Source of the DNA: Echinostoma caproni
Lineage: Eukaryota; Platyhelminthes; Trematoda; Plagiorchiida; Echinostomatidae
DNA length: 64,000 nt
Reading direction: 5' to 3'
Assembly (NCBI GenBank): GCA_900618425.1
Contig: UZAN01039370.1
Location: forward strand, 110,044-174,043
Shown here: one piece after another, positions 26,301-41,300 of the stretch
How the letters are laid out: each line of letters opens with the position of its first letter
Position numbering within the stretch: the stretch's first letter is position 1
Notes under the pieces: generated by a model
What the model was told of the DNA's origin: nothing
The model's database searches: none
Seen by the model: the letters and a program-made list of their open reading frames with translations, nothing else
Translations under genes and position numbers: made by a program

Positions 26301-29300
26301 GGGTTGTTGTTGTGAAAAGGAATACTAACTGGTTCAGCCGTGGCTAAGTTATGACCATTCACTGCTCCTGATTGCCTACATCGAACATTATAGATCTGTC
26401 GGAACGGGCTCACTACATTCACCGAGTGATTTGACTTAAAAGGCTGCGAACGCACCACGCTTGTAACTGTCTTAATTGTTCCAGTCCTCAGCCAAGTTGA
26501 TTGGTGTTCCGGAAATAGATCGGATTGGCACCTGGTCGTGCGGCCAATGCACTCAGTCCCACAGGAAAAGGTGTATGAGTATACACAAAACGAGGCTGCA
26601 TAATCTGTCAATCTGTCCTTCAATCGGATAGGTTTAGCTATGAACACAGTTTTTAATTGTGCTGCGTGAAATGTTCCGCTTACTACATTTGTGAGCTTTA
26701 TTTGAAATTGAGAGCTTATTTGATCAGCTATCTGGACAAGTGCCATCTGCTTCGCACGAGTTAGAGAAACTCAAGTCCACATTTGTGAAGTCATGCTACC
26801 AAAATAAGCGTGTGTATTTGGAAATCCGTAGGATGATATTGTGCAATCGTTGTGATTACATATAGTGATATTGCAAACTTTCCTCTCAAGTACATAGGAA
26901 GAATTAGAAAGACAGTGACGATGAATTAGCAATGCACGACAATGAAACATATATTGCAAAACAATGTTCAACGCAACGTATTTTTGTTGCCAGGCACTTA
27001 CTTTCTCCAAACAGGAATAGTTCTATGTCGCAGTTGTGTAGTCCAACATGCGGGTACATGAGGGAAGTTCACATAAATGAATGCACTTAGGAAGATAATG
27101 TATTAACCTTTTCAAAGAAGGAAATGGCAAACAGATTTTTCGAAGTTCATGACATCGTGAAGGACGAATACATCCAAAAGCCACACACGTTCGCGAACAT
27201 ACCGGAAAACCCTATCCGTGTGTTCTTATGCATTTCTTTTACTGGTTGAATTATTGTTTCAAATACGCAGCTTTTCTGATATGGCACACAATAGATGAAA
27301 ACATTTTCTTTTGTAAATGTTGCCATTATAGTTCTTGAGTAAACATGTACGCATACTAAAGACAATTAGTCATTAAATAGAGAGAAGCATTTCCTTAATT
27401 GCATGCTACGGAGAAATTCGGATCACGTAAATCACGAAATAATACCCTCATCTAAGAGATTGTTTAGTTATTGATCGTTCGACTGAAGTGTAAAGATATT
27501 GGTTCTTAGACAAAAACCTTAGCAGATTGAGTATTGAAATAGGGAACCAAAGTTAGTACGCATTACTTACGAGTTCCAGGACCGACAAAAAGCTGAACAG
27601 GGCTCTTCTACGGCCTCCTTAACAAGCGGTTAGATTGATTAACGCCTATTCAGACATTATATAATAAGTGCACATGAGCATTCAAGCTCGTACCTAAACT
27701 AATTAACTCTTTTAGTTGATATCATTCGCTACTATGAATCATAGAACTGCTAACCACCCAATGAATGGGACACATGTGACCCACTTCACAACTGTCTCAG
27801 CATTATAAATGATATATTACAAAATTTGCATCCGAAATTACATCTTTGCTGATTCAAAAATAGCTAGTATAAACATGTAGCACTTCATATTGCTAACTAG
27901 AAAAAAGGGGTAAAACAAATCGGGAATTTTTCAAAAGCAAGTGGACGGAAACTACGATCTTAAAGTAAATGCAACGTTGATTCTAATCACAGTACACTCA
28001 TAAAATCCTTAGTCAAATTTTTCTCAACATCCATGACCAGTGGAATAAAACTAACAGAAAATTCTAACAACAGTAATTGTACACTGGCAAGCCAACCAAC
28101 ACATCCTGGACCCGGTCGTTATCACTGAAATTGGATTTAGCAATCTAAGATATCGGTCCCGTTTGGATAGTGGTTTTCAAACCCAATTATCTTTGACAGT
28201 TCAACATTTTAAGCAAACAAAGCAAACAACCAAGTGTTTGCAAGAACAACTCAAAAGAAAACATTTCCCAATTAGTGAGCGGTACACTCATCTTTCTTGC
28301 CTGTTCTAATGCGATTTTGTTAGTAACACTAAGATGAAAACCATTCCAGCGGTATGATTGATGCAAAATTGCAAAATCATTATATCAGTAAAGTTGATCT
28401 GTTGCATTTCTTACTCTTAGACCATACTCAGATGGAAGGAGTCCTTACTCGTTGGTAATAATATCAGATGTATATTTGATAAAATATAACTAATCATTTA
28501 AATACGAGCAATAGACAGCTGTTTCGTCCTATTTACAATTCGTCAGCAGTGCGTACTTTTGTGTCCTTGTCTCGACTCGAACCGAATTTCTTCGGATTGG
28601 AACTTGAAACCCTTACCCTTGAACTACACGGTTGCTGGTTATCACCAATCAATTGTTCAAATGGGAGGGGCCGGGCGATATTGAATCATTCGGCGTCAGT
28701 CGACATACATATACTGCTGTGTTAGAGAAAAAGCACTCAGTTTCATCTCTGTTTTATAACAGGGCAAATTAGAATTTATCTGCTATTTTTCTTTAGATTG
28801 CCTTCTCAGAACGACCTTGAAGCATATAAGGGTATGGATCAAAGTTGCACGATAACTAGGCTTTCATTAAACCTCTTATTCTCATGAACGTAAATGAATA
28901 TAATGCAACCACCCGCCACACACAAAATTTATATAATAGCAGCTACCGATACTGGGACTTTTACAAAACTAATGAATTGTAAACGTACTAATTTTCAGTG
29001 TTGGCGACAGTTGCTGTAGTATCGAATACACGATATCCAAAATGCGGTAAAACATTTTATAATAACTTGCTAACAAATGAAAAGAATGATTCAAATGATT
29101 TCAAATTCATTTTGTTTTCTCTCTTTTTTGAGCTGGTGGTTGAGTGATTTAACCGAGTGTATAACATTTGAATACCCGAATCTGTTTAAACAAGAGTTAT
29201 CCAATTTTGATCAATAATTGCACTCACCAATACATCAAATTATTAATGAACTCCTGTTTTTTTGGTGGCAATCTATAGCATTTGCATTTTCGCAGGACTT

Positions 29301-32300
29301 GAAATCCGAGTTTTTACCACAACCTTTAGTCTTGCAAACGTTTCGGAAAGTTCTCGACATTCAGAAATTATGAACACTAGCGATATTTTATTGTTTTTCA
29401 CAATACTATTTGTAAGTCATAAATTTGAAAAGTAAAAATCATATCGTAATATTGTCAGGTTTCAATCAGAGACTGTTTAGGTCCGGTGCAGTTATGCTGT
29501 GTCACAATATACTGTGTACTGCAGAGATAGATGTAATATTTGTACACAACCTGGAGCATGGTAGCATAGCAAATGGAATCATAATTAAACGGAAAAAGCA
29601 GAAACTTAATAAAGAGTAACTAAACAATGAAATGAATATTGGATGAATGTAACGATTTAGGCGGCTGCTTAATTAATGCAGATTACCCAGTTGCCTAAAC
29701 CAAATTTATTTATAAGACGCACGTTTAGAGTGGCTTCCTTAAGGAATTCAACTGAATATGGTGTGGTAGTTTACATATTCAAGGGTACCCTCAGCGGTCC
29801 GATCTTTATTCGGAAAATGAAGACGGAATTACCAATTTTTGTGCTATTCTGAAAACCATAATTATAATTGTCACGCACAAAACTGTACTAAGGATAAGCA
29901 TAAATATCAATATCCCAAATGCGGTCAGCCGGTATTGGATGACATGTCATTTTTATAGAGAAGTGGCTTCACCCCTCGTTACTTTACATACCCATGTAGA
30001 CTCCTCGTGATTGGCTGAGCCGTTATTCGTGACACCATTCGCTTACTGTAGTTTCAACAACACAGAGCGCTGATTGGCTCATTTATTGTTAACCTAGCTG
30101 ACGTACAACAATGGAACGGTAATCCAAGGATGCTCACAATTTCTACTAGTGATGTTTTAATTGAAGAAACCATTATAAAAATCTCAAACACGTTGCTGTT
30201 ATTGGATTGTCCACAGAAAACCTGTCAGTGTGGTCTGCGTGGGAGTGATAATCATCTCACGTTTTTGAACATAATATGTTTCGGATGAGAATGACCATGT
30301 ACAATTAGGTTTGTGAGTTTCGTATCACAAAGTCTACCCCACCCGAAGGTGTACTCAGTTCAATCGAAGCATAATATTCAAACAACTGAAAGTGAATACT
30401 AGACAAGAACCACGGCAGTGGATTACTGTCTTTGGGGTGCTTTATCAACAGCCAATACCTGTGGTTGGAGAATGCACAAAACGGATGAAGTGTGTAGTGT
30501 GAATGGCGCTTATAATCAAACAGTCGTTCCTGTGAATCGTGTTCATTCGGGTCATACTGCAAACTTGCCTATTGGAACCAGTGTAAACGAACATTCAGAA
30601 GTTGAATTCAGTGAAATCCCAGTCGGATCATTATCTCATTCCGTTGATGATAATAATAGCCGCAATACGCCACAAGTAAATGTGACAAATTCTACGCTTG
30701 TCACCGGAAGCAGACTTTCCCGTTACGAAAACAACAACGGAACACAAAACCCACCAAACATCAGTACTATCGGTACAGCCGTCAACAATAATAATTCCAG
30801 TACTACCATTGGCCCTCGTTCGGAACTTGAGACGAACAATTGTGCAATACCCTGTGTAGAAAGCGAGAACAAGCGAGCAACTACCAAACCAAGAGTCAGT
30901 TTTGATGAGGATTCCAATACCACAGAATACACTGAGGATCTGCCTCGGAACTACGAAGACGTTGTGACATTGCACGTCCCAACAAAAGAAAATTTGTGGC
31001 ATTCTTGTCGTGGATCGGGACGAAACCGACGAAAACGACGACGTCGTATCAGGTGGTTTTGCAAATCTCGTCAATCAGCTGCATCGACTTGGTCATCTTG
31101 GTGGCGCGGACGGTCCGATAAGACAAGAAAAATACCCGGTGAGGAAGAAATGGACACAAAGTCGAACGGAAATCACCTGAATTCTATCTATGAAAACGAA
31201 GGCGAGGAGAGCAAACTGACAAACAACGAGAACTCCACATCTCCCCTCTGCAACAAACCGCCATCACCACCAGAGAGACTTACTTCGGGCCCAGAATATG
31301 AGTTCAACCGCACCAATACCGGACACAACTGGGAAGCGGATGCGAACGACAAACCGGGTGGTGACTCGGAGAATAACAGTATGGTCTGGACCACCAACTT
31401 TCTGGCTGCCCTTAGTATTCTATTGATAATTGTGACATTTCCATTCTCCCTCATTTATTGTATTCGTATTGTGGCTGAGTACGAACGCGCCGTGGTATTA
31501 CGTATGGGTAATCTTATCCCTAAAGGAAAGGGCACCAAAGGTCCTGGGCTTTTTTTCATATTGCCCTGTATAGATAGTGTGCGCAAGGTGGATTTGCGCA
31601 CAGTCACCTTTGCCATTCCACCACAAGAGTTGTTAACTCGTGATTCTGTCACGGTGTCAGTTGATGCAGTGGTCTACTATCGTGTATTGAATCCGGTCGC
31701 CTCGGTGCTAAATATCGAAGATGCCGCTCGATCGACTAGGCTATTGGCACAGACAACTATTCGAAATGTTTTAGGCACGAAGGACCTTGCCCAGATTCTC
31801 ATGGATCGTGATGAGATTTCCACTTCAATGCAATCCAGCCTGGATGCCACAACAGACGCATGGGGCGTTAAAGTGAGTTATCAACTTTGTTGGCAAATTT
31901 TGTAACTGCATACCCGTGTCGTGTTCACCTGAAGCTGTGCTGCGAATGTTGGTGAATCAGTAACCAGCACTGAGTGATAAATTTTATTGTGAACGTGAGG
32001 CTTATCTAAATGACCCTTAGATAAGTTGTGCTCAAAGTGAAACATTATATTTATTCTGCCCCAGCTCAATTTCTCCACCGGAAAACGAAAATCTACGAAA
32101 ATCAGCTCCGAGAATAGAAGTAAGGATGAAGAATATATGTGCAGGATAGTCGCCGCGGCAAATATCGGTTCAACTGCTAACCTAAATGAAACTCGTAATT
32201 TGACACAGCTAGTTAGGTCCCCACTGTAAGTCAAATGCCGTTGAAAAATGCTTGTTATTGCGGTTATTGCATGGATACATATTGAATTCAGAAATTGTTG

Positions 32301-35300
32301 AAAGGTTGAGAGCACATGTAAATAAGTAAAATGAAACAGCCGCATTGTATCGAAATTTTGATTTACAGGGTAGATGAAATGAAATGGTTGTCAATTATGT
32401 ACTCGCTACATCGGTGATGCCATTGTGAAAACGCTCATGAAACAATTTATCTCGTACCATCATACGCTTCGATTGCAGCATAAAGACAGTCATTGCAGTT
32501 AACCTATCTGTTTGGTCAGGATTGCTAAATTACAGGGCACAGCTTATTGCCGGAATGCTATTGAATTTGTGGTCTCTATGATTGCGCAGTTCAATAATCT
32601 GAAGGGCCAACCTCCTTTAATCTGTACTCTGTTACTGCAATATTTAAAACAAGTACAAAGTAATTATATAATTTTTGATTCGTCAATTTTTCTGCCCATA
32701 CATTAGAACCCGTGAATCAATAAATGTCCTTTGTACCGTCCAAAAACGAGTCACCTTCTANATTGAATGAATTAGTGATATTGTTAATGTCCAGTGTAGA
32801 ACTGGTGTGGGATAATCGTTCATCCCATTTTCGATCACATGAATACCGATCCGGCTTTCTGGTAGAGGAAACTAAATTAGCGTAAGACGTTTGAGAGCAC
32901 GTACAGTTTGGCAGCAACAACTGCTCACACTAGTTTTTCCCGGAAATCACGATCGCAAACCATTCCTCATTCTGCTTTTTTATTTGGATCAGTCACAATT
33001 TGATGCGAATGATTGATTGAATTCGTTTCCCAAATCGTGTAGCAGAAGTAGTTTGCGGTGAAGAGCACAATCAAATTTGCACACAATGTTAATGACAACC
33101 AATCGATAAAGTCAAATGTATGTATCCTCCCCTTCTCGAATGCATCTTTTCGCATTGTTAGAATTAAAAACAGAATAACCTAGAAAAGCCAGATATCATT
33201 CTGAAACTAAAAAAGTAGTGAATAAGATCAAGGTAATATTAGTGAGATTTTATTCCATAAGTTGCAATACAGATTGAGCTGCAAATTTTTACGTAGTACA
33301 TGTGACAGTTTCGATGTGAAAACCATGGCAACCACAATATACCATTACAGTCATTTGTTTAATTCTTGTCTATAGACTGTTGCCGTGGAAACCCAATTGT
33401 ATGATCAGCGGGGCGAAACTAAAGGTTTCAGTTCGAAAGCAAAGCAATCATGTTTGTACTTACTGATATCAATCTATCAGGAGTTATTATTTGACGAGTT
33501 TTGCGTACAATATGCTAGCCTTTCGAAGTTTCATGGATGAGTCCTTACTCACTGTCAGAAAAAAAGGTGGAAAGTGAAATTGCCTTTTGCACACAACTTA
33601 AAGTTTGCCGGTCTGTAAAAAGTGGAAATTTCAAATCGGTTTGAAGACAGAAAGTTTCTTTCTGTCGTTCGGACATACCGGTTGTTTATGCAAGCGGTAA
33701 CGATATTCGCCTTTTTCATGATTATTTTTTACACGCAACCGAAAACTTAACTCTGTAATTGATATGAAGATACAGCAATATATTTATTTTTGATTTCAGA
33801 CGCTCACGGATACTAACTTGGAGCTTACCGCTGATCGATGAATTAACCATGTGTAGAAATATATAACAGACAGTGCATTTGAGGTGCCATTATGATGTTT
33901 TCATTGTTATTTAGCAAGTTTTAGCGAGTTTGCTATAATTTGTTTGATTCTGTTGACAAGGAATTCAACTCCGTGAGGATTTATGCGGAAAGAATCATCG
34001 TTTCGTCGTTCAAACGGAATCTTCCCTAGAACATAAGAGTCGCACTTAAGTGGCCGTTATTGAGTGCTCAATGCCACCTTTTCCAAACTGTACTTAGGAT
34101 TTTGCATTTTAAAGTGAAGTGCTTCAAAATGCTCGCATTTTAACGCATCTTGACCTAACGAAGTACCTTTGTTGATCAAGCTAGTGTGTACGGATTCTGG
34201 TTTTATTCTTACTCTAGGAATTGATTTGACCCCAAGCATCTAATCCTTGATGTATCTGAATTTGAAATTAAGTTCATTGTTTCAATTTTCATCACTATTT
34301 TCTATGCTTAGATCCTGAAAAGGTATGTTATTAGTGAAAATTTGGAAATCAAATGACGACAAAGGTCCATAACTACCGGTGAATAACTTAATCTTCTTTC
34401 GTTCAGACTAAACATCCAGACCAACCAATTTGGAACCCCTTGGGAATTTCACATGCATGTTTACATGGAGATGTTATCATGGAATAGACAAATGCATGCA
34501 TTTACGATTATCGGTTACTGGATAATCTGATAAGCTGAAATGCAAATACATAATTTATAGGTTACATACGAAATGGGGTGGGGGTGATATGAAGCTGCGA
34601 TGGATCCCGATGTCAATCGTGACGCTCACAACAGTGTAGGTATGATTGATGGTGACTCATATAACTGCACACACGTGCTTCAGTGAATGAAAAACCAAGA
34701 ATGAATCAATGTTACGAATGGGGATGTAGAATGAACATTCGTAAACCACGAAGTGCTTTGCATTCTTTGTCCTAACGTGCATTGGGTATCGGAGGTATAG
34801 AATATCATGAAGAACTGACTTATGGTTACTTTCAGCAACTCCGTTATATGCATATCAGTTAATGAAGATTCGGTTTTACCAGTCAACAGATTTATTCCCC
34901 AAACCATGGTGTGAAATATTCCTTAATTTGTTGAATCTTTGCTTACCGTCATGTTTGAATCAAATATAATTGATAGTGGTGTGCAACATTTTTCTTATTC
35001 ACCTTTGGATAAAATGTAAAATTGAATATTAACAATCGATGAAACGGCTCGACAAAAACTGCAGTTTCCACTTTTACCAAATTGATACAATGTTTGAATA
35101 TTTTTTCCAATAAATTTTTAATATGATCAACGATAAGTCACAGATTTTAGAGTCAGGCAGATTTTAGACACGAGCAGCATTCATTATTATATATCAGACT
35201 GCTCCTGGTGACCGTCAAACACCATGAACTGCTTTTATCACTGTAATCTGAACACAACAGTAACATGATATATGGGTTGCTATTCAGTCACAAGCTATAA

Positions 35301-38300
35301 AAAAGAGACTATGCATTAGGTATTCTGGTCTTGTTGCCATAACAAAAAGATAGGATTATGATCACACATCTTCTTTTTCATAATATGATACAAACATCTT
35401 TCCCAAGACACACGGAGATCAATATAGTTACAACTCAAAATATTGCTGATTGAAGGGCAACGAAAGCAGACGTACCTACGTCTAATAACGATAAATTTCT
35501 ATGTTATCAGTAAAGTTTTGCCCGACTGACCAATGAGACACAGGGAGATTCAAAACAGCAGGCGATTCCATAACAGCAAATTGTGTATCTCTCGATGCGC
35601 CTCACTGTGGAGTGATCAACCTGGAATTATGCGGTATATGGTTGATTATTCTTGCACCTACAGACTTTTATCCTCAACCTGTCCGCTAGAAGGGCAACAA
35701 CCCTCTTAGGGTATTCGTATTCATAAAATAAACCTGATCTTAACACCATGGTAAATTTCTATCTGTCTTGCATCGTCACAATGAAATATCCATAAAAAAT
35801 TCATACTGAGTTCAAACATTGAGCATCAACAGTTTCCACTGTGCTGGTTCCGAAATTCTCATTTATGTTTGCAAGCAATGTTTAGCCGTAACGTCACAAA
35901 ATACCTTCACCTACGTTTTAGTCCGAATGTAATCGGAACTCAACATGGTAAACGGTAAAGTGATAGACGGAGGTTATCCTGTGCGTCAAACGATACGGAT
36001 TCAAAAACTTGTGTGAGGTGCATTTTTTCAGGTTTTTGAGTTGCCAAATTAGCCAACAAAGACTAATTTGAAGACGTTTAGCTTTTGAATCCAAAATGAC
36101 AATGAAACATACATTCTTTTGTGTCATTTAGTTCCAAGTTAGTGAATTCGATTTTGACAACTGTATCATAAAAGATTAAAAACTGTGAATAGTATATTTG
36201 AATTTATAGAACACAAGAATACAGTATGTATCTCTCATTTAGCAATACTTTGGAGTTTACTAGATCGTTGTCATGGCTTGTTTGTCAGATAAATTCAAAC
36301 CAAAAGTAGGTTTGGGTTTTGGACTATGATTGAATGTATTACAAAGCGCAAGTTTGGAGAATTGAGTTATGAAGACTGTTTTACGAAGCTTCGCAGAACG
36401 ACAATAATGACAGTTTTCAATAATTTATAATATGACCCGCTATCATGTGTGGGGAAATAGAGACGGGTTAGGAACGTCAAGATCTCAAATCCAACGAAAT
36501 ATTTAAACAGTAAATGTTTGCCAAACGAAGTGCAAAGTTCCTATCTTTTGGTAATTTTTGCGAGGATGGTTCACGGTGTATTATCCGAAAGAAAACAGGT
36601 ATAGATGCATATAATGGTTTTCATATTTATGGTGACTGAAAAAAAGTTAACATAAAAATAAACTTCTAGCATTAAAAAAGTCTGAATCTAAAGATAGATA
36701 TCCTTTTCAAACAGACAAAATTGATGTTATTCATGAGTATTTATATTTTCAACTTTGGCGTGATTTATCAACTGCGGTGAGCGTGGTTGTAAACAACAAA
36801 CAAAAGCTAATTGATATTAGTAACTATCCCTTATCCGACAGATTTTCTCTTTAATTGTGACACCTCTGCTTTTTTCAATTAGTAATGAAATGTAAGGACA
36901 GTTTCGGTATTCAATGAAACTGGTTGATTCATCTTTATTCAGGATGCGTGATCCTACTACCCCCTAAACAATTCAAGATGCATCAGCTAACTAGCAGTTG
37001 TGACAGAAATCGTTGCCTGACAATAGCACTTGCTAATAATGTTTATTATAATTTTGATCGAATTCAAACATTTAGGAAACGAATTGTATGAGTTAATTTG
37101 CATATTAAAATTTCACAACAAATAACAGATTCGTTTTCATTCACCTATATTTATTACCAGATACATTGGGTTTCCACGGTAGTTCTGTTGTCTGCGTCGC
37201 TCATAAGTAAAAAGCACTGTTTTCCAACGCAAACTCAAAAAATTCCCGGTAATTTCCTCTTTATATATGCCTTATTAGACTGAATGTTTTGCGTATTAAC
37301 TGCACTCGATTGAACAGAATAAAACACTACAAATACCACCGGTGAATAGTAAGCGCTTTGTGAAACTGACCGTCGTGTTTAACAGCTCGTAATTGAATAA
37401 TAACAAGGATATAATATGCAAAGCTCACAACATGCTCCAATATGCGCTTTATCAAAAATGTTTCATATTTTTTAAGGTTGAACGTGTGGAGATCAAAGAT
37501 GTGCGGCTTCCCATCCAGTTGCAACGGGCGATGGCTGCTGAAGCAGAGGCTGCAAGAGAGGCACGAGCAAAAGTAAGTTGCAATTTAATAATGCCCCAAT
37601 TCGCTATACGTTGGGATACAAACTGTTCAACACAGCTCATATTCGAATCGGTCGTAGTATTGTGCATAATGATATTTTCCCATTAAGGTCGTGAGAGTTC
37701 CTACAGAACCTCGGGTGAAAACATACACTGAGAAATGAGAAGTAGCTTAAAATGGTGCCGTGATTTACTAGCTAAATATTTACGTCCGACTCAAGTGCCT
37801 TGTTCTTGGTTGGCTGTTATTTTTATTTCGCTTATTTACTTCTTACTTCTTATGAATAATGTAATATCGCAAAGGAAACTCTCACGAGTTTGGTGCTGAA
37901 TTCACTGCGCTGAAACTTGTTAACCCTTTTGATTCCCACCTGATTGAAAGAAAATGTTTAACCANAATAGGAGTGAAATCGCCCCCAGTTTTTTTCCTAC
38001 TGCCGTTTTTTGTCGTATAGTCTAACCCGGCATTCGAGGGTATGGACCGCAACTTCACAGACTGCTTGGCGTTCTCTCCTGTTGGTCGACACCCTTATTT
38101 TCGTTCATATTTCAAAATTCGTCATAACTATTGTATTTTGGGAAATTATGTTCACCCGTTGCGATGTTTTGTTTGGTACATTTACCTCTTGTTCATGCTC
38201 ATCCCCTAAATTTACAGACAGAGCAAACTTGATGAAATCTGATACAAAGCTGGCAAAAGTTCTGACAGTTTTTTATTTATCAAGCAAAATACAGACTAGA

Positions 38301-41300
38301 GAAAGAAGGGATGGAGACTTCAAAACTTGAAAATCAATCGTCTCAACCAAGAATAGTTTTGAACTACTCAGGAGTTTGCTTCACTCTATCGCAATTGACA
38401 CAAACGTTTGTCACTAGAGACAAGTTCCAATTCACCCCACTCGGTAGGTACTTAAGTGAAAGATTTTGGATAGGGTTATTATTTGAAGGGAAGAACGAAC
38501 GTTAGTGAATGAGACTGATTGTGAGTGAGAGGGGCAAAATTTCCTTGATACATCTGTTACATAATTTAAGTCGATTTGTCTATGACATGAGTGTAACATA
38601 TGTGAAAGTTACCAACAGCACCATTTGAATACAGAAAAATGCGTTAATGGCCAAAATCAGTTCCACTGTATTTCTTGTTGCATGCTGAGTTCAGCACAAA
38701 AGAATCGTGAGTTTCTTCTGATTCACTTCATAACTCATTGAACCATTTTTCACGAGGACTCAGTCAAGCAGCAGCATCGAACCTTGACAACTTGTCACAA
38801 GCTTCTAACCCGGGTCATCAGAGAATTAGTTCGATGCACTTATTCAGTCGATAGATGCACCATGTGACGGAAACCCTTTGAAGTTTTGCGGTTTTAATCC
38901 CTAAAATTATCACTCTATTTTTAAAAGGTTACTTTGACGGTAATCTACAAACTGTGCTGGTTACGCTCTAATCACTAAGTTATCTCATAGAAACTTTCTT
39001 GCTTCGACAAAACGACATGCGTCTAACAGTTTCGCGTACTGAGCAAGAGAATTTCAGCTAATTATAGTTTTCTAGCCCAATGACGAGAAAATAAAAAGTT
39101 GACATACGGTTTATTTTCCAGATCGTCCTAAAAGATATTAGGGTGCTTGGTATCATTCGAACGTTAAAAAGTCAGTAAACGTTTGAAGGCTCAGTGAGCG
39201 CAATGTTCGTTTTTGAGAGATACAAGTTGTACAGATCGTAAAGAATGTTGAGGACGTAGTTGCTCCTGACCCATACAGATTCAAATATTGCCGAGATAGC
39301 TTTTCGAAAAAGATAATTTTCCAATGATTTTATCAACTCATTTGAAAATTCTGAATTAAAATCCAACCAGAGGTGAGACAAGAGGGCGTTTTATCACTCT
39401 ATCCCAAACCGTTTTAGTGACATAATTACAGATTACAAATGTGTTTTGTTTACGAAAAATAATTCAGGCTTTCATAAAAATAATATTATATTACTTAAAT
39501 GATTTATGAATATAAAATCTCATAAATATTCCAGTGTTTCATGACGATGCGCATTGGTAGACAGTAACATGAGGTATTTCGGTACATGATTAGTTTGTAA
39601 TAAACAACAAGGTACAATACATTTTGGCTGGTATGATTACCAGTTATTGTGAAACATCAGAAGACTCTGAACACCCAGGTGTGTGAATTAAAAACGCGTC
39701 CGTAACATGGGGATTATGTGTACTTATTGTCCGGAGTCGTCACTACATGGAATAGTTGTTAGCCACTGGAACACACTTATGTATCATGTTATGATCTCTA
39801 TGCTTGATTAGTCACACGTAAATACACACGGTTCATATTGCGACCGGCAAAAGTAAATTGAACGCAGGAATCTTACAGTTCGTGTTATTGTGTTTTTCCA
39901 GTCATCATTTAAGATCATGTTTATAACAACTTCCTGTTAGTTAACCACGAACCGTGACCGAGCGGATTGTGTAATTGTTGTTCTATTGGAAACTGTGGAA
40001 TCCAAATGCCACATCGAGGTTTATATTGTTCCTTAATTTAGCTTTTGGAAATGTTCGCTGAAGAGTGACATAAAGCCAACCACATTCGGTTGACTTGTGT
40101 TGTAACCTTTAGTGTGTATAACCTGCTCATCAACAATAAGCAATGGCTGAACCTGGGTGTGAACGCTTCTCTGAAGATAATCTGCAACTAAAATGTTATA
40201 TCATATTACATAGTGGATGTACCAGTCAGGTGTCACGTTATATTGATATAGTTGCACCGGAATGCCACACAGCGAGTGTCTACCATTGTTTTGCCGGACG
40301 CTTCCGATGACATCGGAGAAGCGAAGAACGGAGAATGATAGTGCCGGAAAATCTGTCCGTAGGTACAGTCACTTTAAACAAAACACGAAACAAACTGGAT
40401 TTTAGCTTTATTCGGTCTTGTAAAGAATGTAAAGTCCATGAGACATGTTACCAGAATACTTGATCCAGAAACAGAGGGCAAATGCTGTTTCTTACCCATT
40501 TTTTTCTTCCTATGATCAAACTCTTCAAACTAATTTTCACCGTCTACATTCTGCCTAAAGAAAACGAAGCAATCCGTAGGACAAACGACCGTTAGTTTTA
40601 CGAAATTAACAGAAAATTGCGCTGCAAGGTTTTATTCCAAACTGAGGGGTATTTAGTAAAATTGAAAAGGGCGGTGTGCATCTCATACTTGAACAAAAAA
40701 GCTTTTTTAAAGAGAACATAATCTTGAATCAAATGATGGTGCAAGTTGTCCTAGTACAACTGAAGGGTAACACATCAGGGATTCAAGAAACAAGTGAAAA
40801 GCATTCAGTGGTGAGCGTGAATGTTTGGTGGTGAAAACCAGATCGATAAAATCTCCACATTTAATCCATTATTGTGACTTGGCTTTTGAAGCCAATGCGT
40901 AATCGCCTAACGGAAAGACTATTTGTCTTTTCATGAATGTGGGCCATTCGAGGTGAAACGTGAGAAATGAACGTTTCTCGTGTGTGGGGTGAAGTGGTCG
41001 CCCTGGTTAAAAAAATGTGTATTCGGCTTCATTTTACTCTATTTACAATTGTCAGATAGGTAATCCCAAATACTCGCTGCAAATGCTGTCTTGCGTCTAA
41101 AACTAGTGTGAAGAGGGAACTGATGATCCGTTGTCCGGAGAGATAGCTGGCGTAAGATCGATGTAGAACATGTACGATCGAGACGCGTTACTCTTCGGAT
41201 GAGTGTTAAGCATTTGTAGTATTGAAATAAGATCGTTTCTTATTGATAAGTATGCATTACTGTAACTGTGAAGAGAGTAAGTAATGGATTTTGTGCCCGC

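Noticed and set aside
27269..27314. Possible 45-nt exon (FLIWHTIDENIFF)
   Set aside because: It would need a 25-bp intron before it, too short to splice, and the DNA-PKcs-like match passes directly from 27244 to 29459.
29561..29566. GTAGCA donor ending the 29459 exon early
   Set aside because: It leaves phase 1, whereas the next exon at 32520 needs phase 2; the GTAACT at 29616 fits.
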